A model generated the notes under the pieces. It ran no database searches and had not been told where the DNA came from. It was given only the letters and a program-made list of their open reading frames with translations. Positions 27,901-39,723 of a stretch of DNA of 64,000 nucleotides are shown one piece after another. The DNA is from Cordia subcordata (lineage: Eukaryota; Streptophyta; Magnoliopsida; Boraginales; Cordiaceae), in assembly GCA_028554755.1 (NCBI GenBank), contig JAPTOF010000003.1:25584001-25648000 (forward strand), read 5' to 3'. Position 1 is the first letter of the stretch, and every line of letters starts with the position of its first letter. The position numbers and the translations under genes were made by a program.

Positions 27901-29244
27901 TTTCTGGTTTTCCAAAGTAATTCTAGAGGAGAAAGATGGTATGTAAAAAATGCAAATGCACTATCTTTCCTAAACATTTTATTAGGAAAATGCAAGTTAA
28001 ATGAGGGAAGGTTAATATAAACAATGTTGTGAATATCCGCGTGGAGCTGAAGCTTCATATTAATGCCTTCAATTAAGAGAGAATCAGCCGTATCCTACAG
28101 AATCTAGGTAGAATCAAGAACTTCAAAGCATCTTTGAGTTTACCATTTATAATTTGTTTCACTTTGTAGCAGCTATCCCATTTTTCAGGTTTTGACTGGT
28201 GGAAATTGAACAAATAGATTCAGTTGCATGGTACCGTGCCATTTCCTTAATTTAGAATTAAAAAACTGAAGATTTGGGGAGAGTATACTGTACTTGAACA
28301 GATTAAGAGAGGAAGATATTTTTGAAACTTGAAGGGAACATTGTACAGTTATGTTCATCTGATTTGTTTTATATCTAAGATACAAATAGGGACATGAAAT
28401 TGTTCTCTTGGGCAGCGAATAACATTTAATCAACATAAGCTGATGAGGAAGGGGTTGAACTTAAAATTTAGTTATCATGTCTATGAAACTGCATTGGTTT
28501 TCTGAGAGATCACAGTTCCATACTTGTTTAAATAGTTAATCTAGAAACAACATGGGATTACTGTATATTGGACTTAGGGCCCGTTTGGATTGACTTTTTT
28601 CAAAAGCGCTTTTTTTAACAGCTTTTGAAAAATAGCTTTTTTTTTTAGAAGCTGAAAATTCTAACTTCTAAAAAAAGCTGTATTTGAGCTTTTTTTTAGA
28701 TTTCCAACTTTTTTGAAACCAAATCAAATAATTATTGCAAATTTAATGTAACTTTTTCAGAAAAAAAAAGTGCTTTTTCCTTAAAAAAAAGCCAATCCAA
28801 ACGGGCCCTTAGAAAATCTAATATGTTTTACTTGGGGTGGGTTTGTTTGCAGGAGATAATTTGATAGGGAAACATTAGAAAATTTTTTGCTGAATGGTTG
28901 CCACGCTAGAAGAAAGGGGGGAGTTGTATGCAAAGATGAAATTTGAGCTGTAAAGTAGCTTAAGATGTCTTCATCACCTAAAGCATATGAAAACATTCTG
29001 CTCTCCTCATAACCATTTCTTTTACATAGAACTGAAAATATATGTGATCAGTTATGAGAAAATTGCAATTGCTTTTTCCTTTTAGTTCATCTAGCTCTTA
29101 AAGATGCAGATTTAGCTTACTATAAATCCAATCACATGGCTAAGTTTTGACACCTGATGTGAAGTATTTCGCCATTTTCTACAGATCATAAAGGAAAATG
29201 AAGAACCTACAGAGTTCCTCTCAGTTTTACACAGACACAGTTGA
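24953..29244 (+). CDS. MKP1: MAP kinase phosphatase MKP1 (dual specificity), 2 exons
   Basis: Dual-specificity phosphatase that inactivates MAP kinases. Known plant MKP1 dampens MPK3/MPK6 signalling in stress and immunity. Exons 24953-27526 and 29185-29244 (GT-AG, phase 0) give 877 aa; the ATG at 24953 is the first in frame. N terminus: Gly-rich, then the conserved GGRRTFWRSASWSASRT. DSP domain about 172-310 with HCX5R motif HCCQGVSRS (catalytic Cys255, Arg261). A gelsolin-like segment follows (about 330-420, IYVWVGKKCEAIMERDARG), then a long Ser-rich tract (about 526-645). A second gelsolin-like piece lies near the C terminus (MLYIWLGKYF). The C-terminal IIKENEEPTEFLSVL comes from exon 2. 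The 1.66-kb intron contains a MITE. A candidate non-coding exon lies at 30051-30063. Confidence 0.93.
28577..28808. mobile_element. Tourist-like MITE in MKP1 intron
   Basis: 232-bp element with ends GGGCCCGTTTGGATTG and CAATCCAAACGGGCCC (perfect inverted repeats over 16 bp), flanked on both sides by TTA (28574-28576, 28809-28811). The interior is A/T-rich with a long imperfect palindrome. The intact ends and target duplication suggest a fairly recent insertion. Confidence 0.9.
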
Positions 29245-29373
29245 TGGACTATATGGCAATTTTGTAGTTGGTATCTTAATATTTCTTCAGTTTCAGAACT
29301 TCCCTTTTTTGGGGCAAAGAACCTTGTGTGAGAAATGGAAGGTACAGAAATTCTTAACCATATTGATAGAATC

Positions 29374-29563
29374 TCTACTGACCATATTTTTTGGGTGAAG
29401 CTGCATTTTCATCTTAGACATATAGCCTAGAAAATTGACAAAAAGCTTAAAATGATAGTTCTTGAATGTCTACTGACCATATTTTTGCGGTGAAGCTGCT
29501 ATTTCATCTTAGACATATAGCCTAGAAAATTGACAAAGAGCTTAAAATGATAGTTCTTACCAT
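29374..29563. repeat. 95-bp tandem duplication downstream of MKP1 stop
   Basis: Two copies start TCTACTGACCATATTTTT at 29374 and 29469 and share CATCTTAGACATATAGCCTA and AAGCTTAAAATGATAGTTCT (the second reads GAGCTT). It lies 130 bp after the MKP1 stop codon, probably in the 3' UTR. Confidence 0.9.
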
Positions 29564-30734
29564 TTTAGACCTTTTCAATTTCTGATTGCGTAATATTAGT
29601 GTTTCCTTAGTTTAGACGACATTGCTTTTGAATTTTTTTTTTAAAAGAGGTAATTTCTCAGATAAGGCTTGCATTGATTATGCGCAATAGGTTATTGACT
29701 TATTTCATCAATCATCATGATCATATCGAGCTGCTATTATGTTGTTACAAGATTTTTTTCATTTAAAAATTTGATGGAAACAATCTGTTTCCCTGGGCCC
29801 TAGCCTGTCATTTAAATCTTAAATTTAATCATTTGCTAAAGAAATATGTCAAACCATTCCAACAATGTGGTTATTTCCCCAAGGTCTTTCTTCATCCTAG
29901 CTTGTGAAATGGCATGAGTTATATTAATTCTTTAACCTTTTCATTGCTGGTCTCTTACGATATCAAGTTGGCAGATGTTGAACCATTGTTTTGGTCTTCC
30001 CTTATGTTATCATCTTCACGATATGAATAATCTTTCCACTTTTCTCTGCAGGACGCCGCTGAAGGTAAATGTAGATGTATAGAGCCATGCCCGATGACCT
30101 TATGGCATTTGTCCTGCACTCCTGCTGACTGAACTTTGTATATTTTCTATGACATAGGAATAGATTAACAGCCATTTAGACAGTATAGTGCTCACTGAAT
30201 TTTCCATCTTCACTTAATCTCCATATCATTTACCTTTTTTTAACTATAAAAGCTGGATTGCTTGGGCTGTCCTCCATTTGACACAGGTGATTATAACCAA
30301 GCTATGCCTTCATGAATGGTATTAGATTTCCATGGTCAAAGTTTATAACAGTTACCATAGTGCATGACACTATCGATAGACACGCACACACACATGGAGA
30401 TAGACTCATGCATGCGAGTGCACGCTTCCATGGCAAGTTGAAGGGAACAGTTGTGGAGATAGCGTTCTTCCGACTATCCTGAATACACCCAAAACAGAGA
30501 AGGGAGAATAGAAGGAGAAAGAGTGCTCCTCGAGAGACACCAGAGTAGTTCAAGAATCCTGCAAATGGAATTTAGGTTTGATTCTTTAGATGCATATAGT
30601 TGAGATACTATAGATGTCTAGAATTGGTCTTCACTGTGAATAATATACCTTGCGGTTATGCAGGCAAAGCATTGTAACTTGTGAGGTTTACGTCTTCTGA
30701 GGTGACTGCTTGTTTTGTTTCTTTTATGTTCTTT

Positions 30735-30890
30735 CTAGCATTATAAGAAAATAATGGTAAAATTTATCGCCACCGTGAGGTCACAGGTTCTAATTGTACG
30801 TACAAATTTTTGGCAAGGTATAAAGTAGGGCCGCGAAAAATAGATCTCAAAGTGGTTCGATCTTTCTCTAAATTCTCCACATAGAAGAAA
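30735..30890 (+). mobile_element. Au-like SINE remnant
   Basis: tRNA-derived short interspersed element. An A-box-like AATGGTAAAATTTATCGCC is followed by GAGGTCACAGGTTCTAAT (B-box-like) and then GGCAAGGTATAAAGTAGGGC and GTGGTTCGATCTTTCTC, in the order of the widespread plant Au SINE. The 3' part and target duplication are not clear, and many substitutions suggest an old copy. Confidence 0.7.
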
Positions 30891-30996
30891 TTTTTACATT
30901 CAAGTTGCTCTTTATTCTGAGAAATTCGGCCCCGCAAGCATCCGTCACGGAAGAGAGAACTTGGACCAAATGAAAGATTTGGGTGAGGCTGAATTA

Positions 30997-31072
30997 GGGG
31001 TGTTTGGCAAGTTACGAGTTTTATATTTTGGGCGTTTATAAGTACCCAAATAAATAATGTCAAACACTGCCC
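30997..31072. mobile_element. short MITE-like inverted repeat
   Basis: The left end GGGGTGTTTGGCAAGTTA and inverted right end GGGCAGTGTTTGACATTA resemble the Tourist-like family ends. TTA lies on the left (30994-30996) and TTC on the right. It is only 76 bp and may be a deletion derivative. Confidence 0.45.
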
Positions 31073-31512
31073 TTCAACAGATTGTTGTAAGATCAATGGT
31101 TTGTCCTGACTCAATTATAAAACCAATTTCACTCTCCCACCTTTAGATTCTCCATGAGAGAAACGCTTTAGGTTTTCGTCAAACGGCATCTCTTTTCTCT
31201 ATTTTTGTGTAAAATTGATGAGATATCTCAATAATTTTCTCTTTTCGGACTCTTTGGCTTATGACTGGGTTAAAAATATTTCTACCCCTCTTCTTGCGTT
31301 ATTACGGAAAGACTAACACTAGATAATATTTTCTCATCATTAATGAAATCCTTTGGAAAAAAATGGAATTTCCCAAATAAATAATTAACAGAAAGTGAAA
31401 AGATCTCGAGATCATCTTAAGAATAAAAAGAAGACAAGGGTCATTCCGACAAAAAAAAAGAAAAGGGTCATTAGTAAGGGGCATACAAGTAAATTTGAGC
31501 CACTACATTTCC

Positions 31513-31519
31513 TATAAAA
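31513..31519 (+). promoter_or_regulatory. TATA box of HISN2
   Basis: TATAAAA lies 138 bp upstream of the HISN2 ATG in otherwise mixed sequence. A telo-box-like TAGGGTTT at 31579-31586 and an AC microsatellite (31591-31611) follow in the presumed 5' UTR. Confidence 0.6.
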
Positions 31520-31650
31520 AACCTATGCCCTACGCGTGAACCCTTCACTTCACTCCCCCACTGTCTGAGCTTTGCGGCTAGGGTTTCTTACACACACACA
31601 CACACACACATACAGATACAGACACCTAACCTCCGGCGTGATAAGCTTTA

Positions 31651-34600
31651 ATGGCGGTTTCATACTCAAACTGTTTTCAAGTTTCTTCAAAATGCAACGT
31701 GTCTTGCTTTAACCCAAGGCTTAGCTACAAACCATCTCGAGCATCTGCTTGCTTAAAAACCCCAGATCAAAATCTTCGCCTCCAAAATAAGGTACATTTT
31801 TGCTCTCATTCTTGCTAAATTTCTCATTCTAAATTTAATTTCATATTGTGTCTTTCAATTTTCTGCTGCTATTGATCTGATTCTTTACATTTACGTGAAT
31901 GTTGTTAGTATTTCTTATGTTGTTTGTCAAAATCGTATGTTAAACTTGCCGTAATATCTCCTGTTATGGAACCACGAGTCTAACATGCGGCTTTGGGAAG
32001 AATTTGCTCTTTTTGCACTTGACATTAGTTAATGATTAAATGCCAGACAAGTCAGATTTCTACATGTTGCATTTTGTGTAAAAATCGTTACATGTCTGGT
32101 AGATTGAAGGTAGAGAAGGAAAGATGACGGATGGTTTCTTCATCTGTTTGTCTGGATGTCTCTTGTAAGTGTCCATCGTTGCCCGATAATTTTTTTACAT
32201 AATTATTCGAGCTACATCTGGACCCTACAATGTGTTTCGCTGTGTTTTATAATATTTATTTGTTGTAATGTTGAATATGAAAAGGAATTATTCAAATGAG
32301 TTGATTTCCATGTATTTTTCCATGTATTCTAGTCCTGATGAATATAACACATTTCTGTTTCAATTTCTGCTGCTATTGATCTGATTCTTGACATTTACGT
32401 GAATGTTGTTATTATTTCTTATGTTGTGTTGTTATTATTTCTTATGTTGTATTCGTTTATGCGGTAAAAAGAATACCCATGTTTTGTCAAAATTGTACAC
32501 TAAACTTACCTTAAATAATGACCATTTTTATAAAGGAAAGAAATACCTATCTTATGGCACTCCAAGCACATGCAACTGCCAAAAAAACTTTGGTTTTTGG
32601 CACTTTGCACTAATTCATGACTAGATGCCAGACAAGTCAGATTTCTACAGATTACATGGTGTGTAAAAATCGTTACATGTCTGGTAGATTGGAGATAGAG
32701 AAGGAAAGATGACAGATGGTTTTGTCATCGGTTTGTCTTGATGTCTCTTGTAAGTGTCCATTGTTGCCTGATAATTTTTTTACATAATTATTTGAGCTAC
32801 ATCTGGACACTACAATGTGTCTTGCTGTTTGTCATAACAATTTGTTGCTTGGGATTTCGAATTAGAAAAGAATTATTCAAACGAGTTGATTTTCATGAAT
32901 TCTAGTGCTGATGAATGTAATTTTTGGGGTGTATCTCAGCACGTCATGCAGCCTGTCTGGATTGTTGGTTGTATTATGAATAATGGAATTGTTGACTGCT
33001 TTAGAACTCTGCTTTATTTAAATGCCAGAAAAGTCAGATTTCTACAGATTACATCATGGGTAGATATCGTTACATGTCTGGTAAATTGAAGATAGAGAAG
33101 GAAAGATAATGGTTGGTTTCTTCATCTGTTTGTCTTAATGTCTTTTGTAAGTGTCCATCGTTGCCCAATAATTTTTCTTCCGGTAATTATTTGAGCTACA
33201 TCTGGACTCTACATACTGTCTTCTTCTGTGCCCCTTATGACTTGTTTCATTTGAGATTTTGAATTAGAAAAAGAATTGTCCAAACTTGATCTGATTTTAA
33301 TGAATTTAAATGAGGCTGCAATTTTAGTGCACGTGCATAATCTTTAGGTTGTTTATCAGATGTCCCATGGTGGTGCCCCAGAGTCTATTTAGGTTGTATT
33401 GAACTTTGGGATTCTTGACTGGATTAGAACTGTACTTTGATTTTCTCTACTGTTCTGTTTTAGACCAGACATAAGGCAGGTGTCTACCACATGTATGGTT
33501 GTGGGGACCGTTGAATGTCTGGGACAGAAAAGAAAGGGGTCCATCGTTGCCTGATTTGAATTCTTCAATGATTAGACAGGCTACATCTGAACCCCATATT
33601 TCTTGGAGTAATATTCCTCTTTTTGTCTAAGAGAATGGGTGAGTTAGCAATCAGATCAACCTGTAAACTTGGGTAATGATGTGAGTGTTATTGTTGTGAG
33701 ATGAGATTTGGCTATTGTTAAACTGGGGTAATGATGTGATGTGTCCATTTATTTGTTATACGTGTATTGATGTCAATTCAATTTTTGCTATTGTTAAACA
33801 GCTAATGAGATACATTCAACTTTTGCTATTGCAATCTCCTTTTGGTAACAAAGTTCTTGTCCAGTTGGATGAGATTTGGCTTTTGCTCAGGCTGCTTATC
33901 TTATTACCATTGATGGAGAGGATTAGTTTATGTGATTGTCATTGCGTCATTGGTCACGTATACCTAGTATCTGGCGTTGTTGGCAAAATTCAAAAACCAC
34001 AGCACTTCAACCTTCAAAACAACTATTCTATAGGTTGGAGTTTGGTGGAATAAAGTTCATGCATATTCAATGTATGAGTGAACATGTGGCACCTTTCCAG
34101 CTTTAGTCTCTGTACTTGGGCATAACTTGGTTTGATTCATGCTTATGTGGCTATTCCTGATTTGTTATATGTTAATAATAATAAAAATTTGTCAAATGTT
34201 ACTCGTGTCTCTTGTCTAATTTATTCTCTGACAAGATAAATTTTAGGTTGATTTGTTGTTAGATAGTGTCAAATGGGATGACAAGGGTTTGGCGGTGGCA
34301 ATTGCTCAAAATGTTGATACAGGAGATGTTCTAATGCAAGGCTTTGTCAACAGGGATGCACTTAGAACCACCATTTCCTCTCAAAAAGCAACATTTTATA
34401 GCAGGTCAAGATCTACTTTGTGGACAAAGGGGGAAACATCCAGTAATTTCATCAATGTTTGCAATATATTCATTGATTGCGATCGTGATTCTGTAAGTCT
34501 ATGCTTTTTTGGTTATTCTTAAGAGATAGTAGCCGTTATATGTATTCTTCATACATTTGTTAATAATAGTTATGATTATTCATCAGATAATATATCTTGG

Positions 34601-35359
34601 GAAGCCAGATGGCCCAACTTGCCACACTGGAGCTGAGACTTGCTATTATACATCAGTTGATGATGTCCTAAATGATACACAGGTTCATTTTTGTGTCTTT
34701 CCTTAACAGGATACATCAGTTGATGATGTCCTAAATGATACACAGGGTTCATTTTTGTGTCTTTCCTTAACAGGATACTATTATCTGTTTCCAAAACTTT
34801 GAATTTTCATCCATTTCCTAATCTGTCAGGTTAAAGATAACAGGCTAGCATCATCCACTCTATATTCATTAGAATCTACAATTTTACAAAGGAAGAAAGA
34901 AATATCATCATTATCATCATCATCATCAAATAATAATAAGCCATCATGGACTAAGCGGTTATTGCTTGACGACAAGTTGCTGTGCAAAAAGATCAGGTAA
35001 CTTCATTTATCATTTAAGTCATGTTTCTTGGGATAGCTGAACACATGGCTTATTGATGTGTGTTGATTTGCTTGCTTAGACATTCTCATGCCATGGACTT
35101 CAATAGTCCATTTACATTGGTTTCTTAATTAAAAGAAGACTCTTTTTCTTTAATTTGTAGAGAAGAGGCGGATGAGTTATGTCGAACATTAGAGGAGAAT
35201 GAGGATAAGTCTAGGACTGCTTCGGAGATGGCAGATATGATGTATCACGCCATGGTTCTGCTAGCTTTCAGAGGCGTGAAATTAGAAGAGGTTCTGGAGG
35301 TCCTTAGACACAGATTCTCCCAATCAGGCATAGAGGAAAAAAGGAGTCGCAAATCATAG
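31651..35359 (+). CDS. HISN2: HISN2, bifunctional HisI-HisE (PRA-CH / PRA-PH), plastid
   Basis: Catalyses the second and third steps of histidine synthesis: phosphoribosyl-ATP pyrophosphohydrolase and phosphoribosyl-AMP cyclohydrolase. Exons 31651-31791, 34247-34492, 34587-34682, 34830-34996, 35161-35359 are GT-AG and in phase, giving 282 aa (Arabidopsis about 281). Residues 1-47 are Ser/Cys/basic-rich, consistent with a plastid transit peptide. HisI domain about 50-165: MQGFVN, SRSTLWTKGETS, the metal-binding IDCDRD (D124, C125, D126, D128) and GPTCHTGAETC. HisE domain about 170-270: LESTILQRKKE, KKIREEADEL, ASEMADMMYH. Exon 4 encodes a short Ser/Asn run from TCA/AAT triplets. Intron 1 (2.45 kb) holds a four-copy repeat; a 63-bp duplication spans the exon 3 donor. 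Confidence 0.95.
32042..33610. repeat. four diverged repeat units inside HISN2 intron 1
   Basis: Units are anchored at 32042, 32627, 33024 and 33463. The first three share GCCAGACAAGTCAGATTTCT (third with AAAAGTC), then GTTACATGTCTGGTA, AGAGAAGGAAAGAT, TGTAAGTGTCCATCGTTGCC and GAGCTACATCTGGAC. The fourth keeps only parts (TCCATCGTTGCCTGAT, GGCTACATCTGAACCC). A longer flanking block (GCTGCTATTGATCTGATTCT at about 31865 and 32368) extends the homology of units 1 and 2. Spacing falls from 585 to about 400-440 bp. Confidence 0.9.
34648..34774. repeat. 63-bp tandem duplication across HISN2 exon 3 / intron 3
   Basis: Unit 1 (34648-34710) covers the last 35 nt of exon 3, its splice donor and 28 nt of intron. 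Unit 2 (34711-34774) repeats it almost exactly, with one extra G at the donor (CAGGGTTCAT instead of CAGGTTCAT). The copy begins just after TTCCTTAACAG, an acceptor-like sequence, so a cryptic exon could form; reading into it from exon 3 meets TGA quickly. Confidence 0.95.
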
Positions 35360-36276
35360 GAGCCCAATGTGTGCTTGAGTGGTTTCCATATTGCTGCATA
35401 AATTTCTTGCTGTGCAGGGTGAAAGGTCGATACAGATTTTGAAAGATCCATGATCTTTATGAGAATCAAAATTCTGTACTAGAAACGAATAATAATTGAA
35501 GATTTCTGAAAGATCCATGTTTGGATGACAATCACAATGCTGTACTTGAAAAGAAACGATTCATTTTGTATTCATGTACTTTTGGCTATTCCATTGTGTG
35601 CAATACATAAATGAATTTTGTCAAATAAAGCTAGTAATCTAACTAGTCTTGACAAATCAAGAAATTTAAATTATATGCTATAAATTTTGCAGACACCTCT
35701 ACGTTAAGGACAAGCAAACAGGCAAGCAAGAATCACCGATGGCTTAATTTCATGCGTGTAAGATTTGGTGTTAATCTCCTCAATCTTTAATATTCCCTTA
35801 TGGCTTTAATATATGGTGTGCGGAACGTATATTAAAATAAAATTAAACTCTTAAATAAGTTTTGAAACTTTTGAAGAAGTTGGAGCACGAAAAAGTCAAC
35901 AATACGATGAGCAACATAATTACGGATTGAAATAATGATTATAATTATGCCTATTCCTCTTCTTCAGAAGATATATAAGGCTTGTTTGGATTGGTTTTTT
36001 TTTCAGAAAAAAGTATTTTTTTTTTTTAAAAGTAACATTAATTTTGTAATAATTATTTGATTTGTATTCTAAAAAAATTAAAATTTTAAAAAAAAATTAA
36101 ATACAATTTTTGTTTAGAAGTCAAAATTTTTAATTTTTTAAAAAAATTATTTTTAAAAAATTATTAAAAAAAATACTTTTAAAAAAAATCAATTCAAACG
36201 AGCCCATGACAAGAGAACCGAAACGAGCTAGACGTATATAAACCAATAGTAGCCAGACAATAATTAAGAAGAGAGT
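35360..36276. other. intergenic region with MITE-like element
   Basis: HISN2 3' flank. At about 35991-36205 lies an AT-rich imperfect palindrome with ends GGCTTGTTTGGATTGG and CAATTCAAACGAGCCC, related to the MITE at 28577-28808 but without a clear target duplication. No gene was seen. Confidence 0.6.
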
Positions 36277-37511
36277 GCGGCGACCCCTAAGCTGAAGTTG
36301 GAAGTTACTTGTTGACAAAAAGGCCCACAACGTTCTATATGCAGAAGCAGGAAAAGACTCTTGTCGATTTTGTATTCAGTCTACTAGGCTTACCGGTTGG
36401 AGCAATCGTTAGGCTTCTGACCACCACAAACAACGTTGGCATGGTCGGAACCCTTGCCGATGTCTATAAAAAAGCATTGGAAACCTCAGCCAGACTTATC
36501 TGCAGCCAGACCAGCAGGACAAGCACAAACTTCTGAAGCCCAAAGCAGCCGCTGGTGCTGCTAATGTTCCAATCTTGCTGGCTCGTGAAACATCATCAAC
36601 TAGAAAGGTTTACATGTGTGGAAGCTACCACCGTTGTATTACTTGATGATCCACAAGCTATTTATCCCCGGTGCAAGTACACTATTTCAACTGAGGTCCC
36701 CTTTGTGTCCCCTGAGGTTGGTGGTTTCGGATGGAGGATCATCGTCGTCGTCATCTTCTGATGAAGGTGGTTATTTGAAACGTGTGGTGACTTGGTTATT
36801 CATGACTTGGTGGTTGTACCCATGTCTACCATCTCCGGCATTACGTTGCTTAACAAGTTTAATGTCAAAAGAGATTTGTGATCTCGAAGAAAAGTTGGTT
36901 GATTTTGGAAGGGATCGAGTACGAGAAAAGTCTTATAACTCCTGCACAGAACATTTTTTTTTATTCTAAAAAATTATAGAAAAAAGTACTTTTTTTTTTA
37001 AGTTAATTCAAATGAACTGTTAGAATTACCATCTCATCGGTAAAAACAGCTTCTAGGGAGGGAACTGGCATATTTATTTATAGTTCTAGCATTTCCCTTA
37101 GTGTGCAAGCAGAGCTTGTTTTTTAACCTTGCACGTTGACAGCTTTAATGTTTTTAATTGAATAACAATGAGTGAATGCATGAGTTGAGCTCTGACCACC
37201 TCATTTAAAACTTGATGCATCTATTTATTATATTAACACTAGTCCTTACGAGTTTTAGATCCCTCTTAAATTTTATTCAATCCCATTTATGCTGTATCTA
37301 TACTTTACTACTTATATTCTAACCAAAACCAGCAAACGGACTTGAATCTAGTGCACTATCGACTATGCCTAATTATTATTTTTATTTTGTTTTTCTGCTT
37401 TTTCAGGGTTTGAAGTTGCAAAAAGCATCATTGGAGATGAAGGAAGTTCTAACTAGTGTATTTCTGGGCAAGGACACGCCAAGTTTCTCACCTGGAGGGA
37501 ACTTTATTTAG
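36277..37511 (+). pseudogene. DUF674 gene copy A, multiply frameshifted
   Basis: Decayed member of the plant DUF674 family (function unknown). Pieces lie in order but in different frames: KLLVDKKAHNVLYAEAGKD, LVDFVFSLLGLPVGAIVRLL, VGMVGTLADVY, then QTYLQPDQQDKHKLL, DDPQAIYPRCKYTIS, DEGGYLKRVVT, VVVPMSTISGITLLNKFNV, DLEEKLVDF. The terminal exon follows a TTTTTCAG acceptor at 37407-37511 (GLKLQKASLEMKEVLTSVFL). At least four frame changes and no clear start codon. The intron contains MITE-like AT-rich DNA near 36955-37020. Confidence 0.85.
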
Positions 37512-39723
37512 TCATTCCAATGCCGTATTGCAGTCAAGTCCACTTCAAAACGACGTTCTTTTAGAACTTATGCTGTGTTTGTTTACAGCTTATAATAAGC
37601 ATCTTAACTTATTTTTCATCTTATTCAAAAAAGCATGTTTGTTTTGTATTTATAATAAGGTGCTTATTTTAAGATGGCTTATTTGGTATGTAAAAACTAA
37701 ATAATAATAATAATAATAATAATAATTTTCTCATTGCGATCATGAAAGGGTATACTCTAGTTAGGAGGGGTACACTTCATACAATTTAGCCTCCTATTAT
37801 AAGATAAAAATAAAAATAAAAATAATAGTTATAATTTATTCCCCCCAAAAATTCAGGGGGTGACTCTGAACCTAATGTGGCTCCGCCACTGGGGTGGGGG
37901 GTGGGTTGGGGGGAAGGAAAATAATTAAATCATAAAATTGTCCTTTTGGAAACAACATGTTAAAAATACATGAAAATAACAAATATGTGTTTCCTATTTT
38001 TTGTTTTTGAAAACACTTTTTTTTTAAAAATAGTTTTCAAAAGCAATTTTAAAAAGCAACTACTTCCAAAAAAGTTTTTATATATTTAAAAAAAAAAAAA
38101 AACTGTGTTTGAAAACAATTCCAAACAGCCCTTGATTAGTGAAATATTTACATATAAAAATTTCACTAAAAAATTTATATTGACGGACAGAGAATACAAA
38201 ATTTACAATTGATCACATACCTAACAAAGGTCCTGAAGATCGTAACTATGTTTCTTAGGCTTTGTGAATGCCACATTGCTGCACAAGTTTATCACTCAAA
38301 TCCTTAGATTTTCTAAAAATTCGTTAATCTTTATGAGTATATAAATAAAATTGCACCTGTTAATGTTAATTAAATAATTTTTCATATTTATATGAAATAT
38401 ACAATCTTTTGAACGAGTTTGTTAGATTAATATTTCCATTGATATAAAACATTACCATTTGTAATCATCTTGACATTAATTTACTATTTTCAATGATTCA
38501 TGTTTTTTAGGAACTGTATTTAATGTAAGAATAATTAGAAAAAGTAAGTTTTTATATAGATAGAGCCATTTAATTAACTTCATAATCAGGTACAATATTC
38601 TATACTATATATAAAAGTATAGTATATTATGGGATATTATGGGCCTGTTTGGATCATTTTTCTTTTTCAATAGAAAAAATCATTTTTTTCATTTAAGAAA
38701 CACATTGTTTTTGTAATAAGTAACTGAATTAAATTTAAAAAAGTTGAAACTCAAAAAAAAAAAAATTGATCAATTGCAACTTTCTAACTTTTCAAAAAAC
38801 ACTTTTGAGAAAAAACCAATCCAACCAAACCCTACCCTATATTATCTTGGTAGATAATATTTGGGAAAAAAATATGAAAAATATTTTGCGCTTAAATGGA
38901 TGATTAACTAACTATATATTATTTGGTAGATATTAATCTCGCAGAAGTCATCAGAAGAAGCGTATGGAGGAAAATTTTCTCCAGAGATCATTATTCGATT
39001 ACCATGGTAGATATGTTTGTATCGGATTTTACCATATCTTTTTTCTCCTTATCGGGAAATAACCATATTTATATTTGTGCCGTACATTTTAGATTCATAG
39101 CTTCTATGTTAACGGAAAAAGGGGGAAAAAAAAAAAAAAGGTAATGTTTTGTGAGCCTTTCATCCTTACCCCGTTCATACCGTCCTTCGTACAGTAAGAA
39201 TTTACGTGACAAAATCAATAAGGAAAGGGGAGGGTAATATAAGAGGTAAATTTCACAATTAATCTTTATTACTTACAAAAAGTGTAAACTTAGTTTTTAT
39301 TGTTTTAAAAATAACTTATTTGGTTCTAATGTATTAAGAAAATATTACTTTGGTCTCTATTATTTAAAAATGATCAATGTGGATCTTAATATTTGTTAAA
39401 AGTAACTTAATTGATCCCTATATTAACTTTAAAAATATCATGTGAGGGACATATAATCTATTAATGAGATAAAAATTGACACTTTTTATAAATATTTAAA
39501 TTAAATAAGTTATTTTTAAAATAATAAAGACTAAATTAACTCTCTTACAAATATTAAAGGCCGATCGAGTCACTTTTTTAAGACAATAAGCCCAAATATA
39601 AACATAAACCTTCAAAGTATTTCTACAGTACGTCGTGAGGGAGGTCACAAAAAGGAAGGATTCAAGCAGTTTGGCCGGCTGAGGCGCTACAGGTCAAGCA
39701 GAGACAACCCTGTTTAACCAAAG
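37512..39723. other. repeat-rich intergenic region
   Basis: No gene seen. Contents: CTTATAAT-type MITE debris at 37571-37700 ending in an (ATA)n tract, a GTGGCTCCGCCACTGG sequence near 37878 typical of an old transposon edge, G-rich run 37893-37915, an AT-rich element with GGGCCTGTTTGGAT / ATCCAACCAAACCC ends at about 38641-38832, and poly-A near 39125. The interval 39240-39600 has a few weak internal repeats. Confidence 0.5.

Noticed and set aside
30845..30860. Possible tRNA gene
   Set aside because: Only a B-box-like and A-box-like sequence within a SINE; no tRNA cloverleaf can be formed.
30764..31114. 116-codon reverse-strand open frame
   Set aside because: It overlaps an Au-like SINE and a short MITE; composition and context are non-coding.
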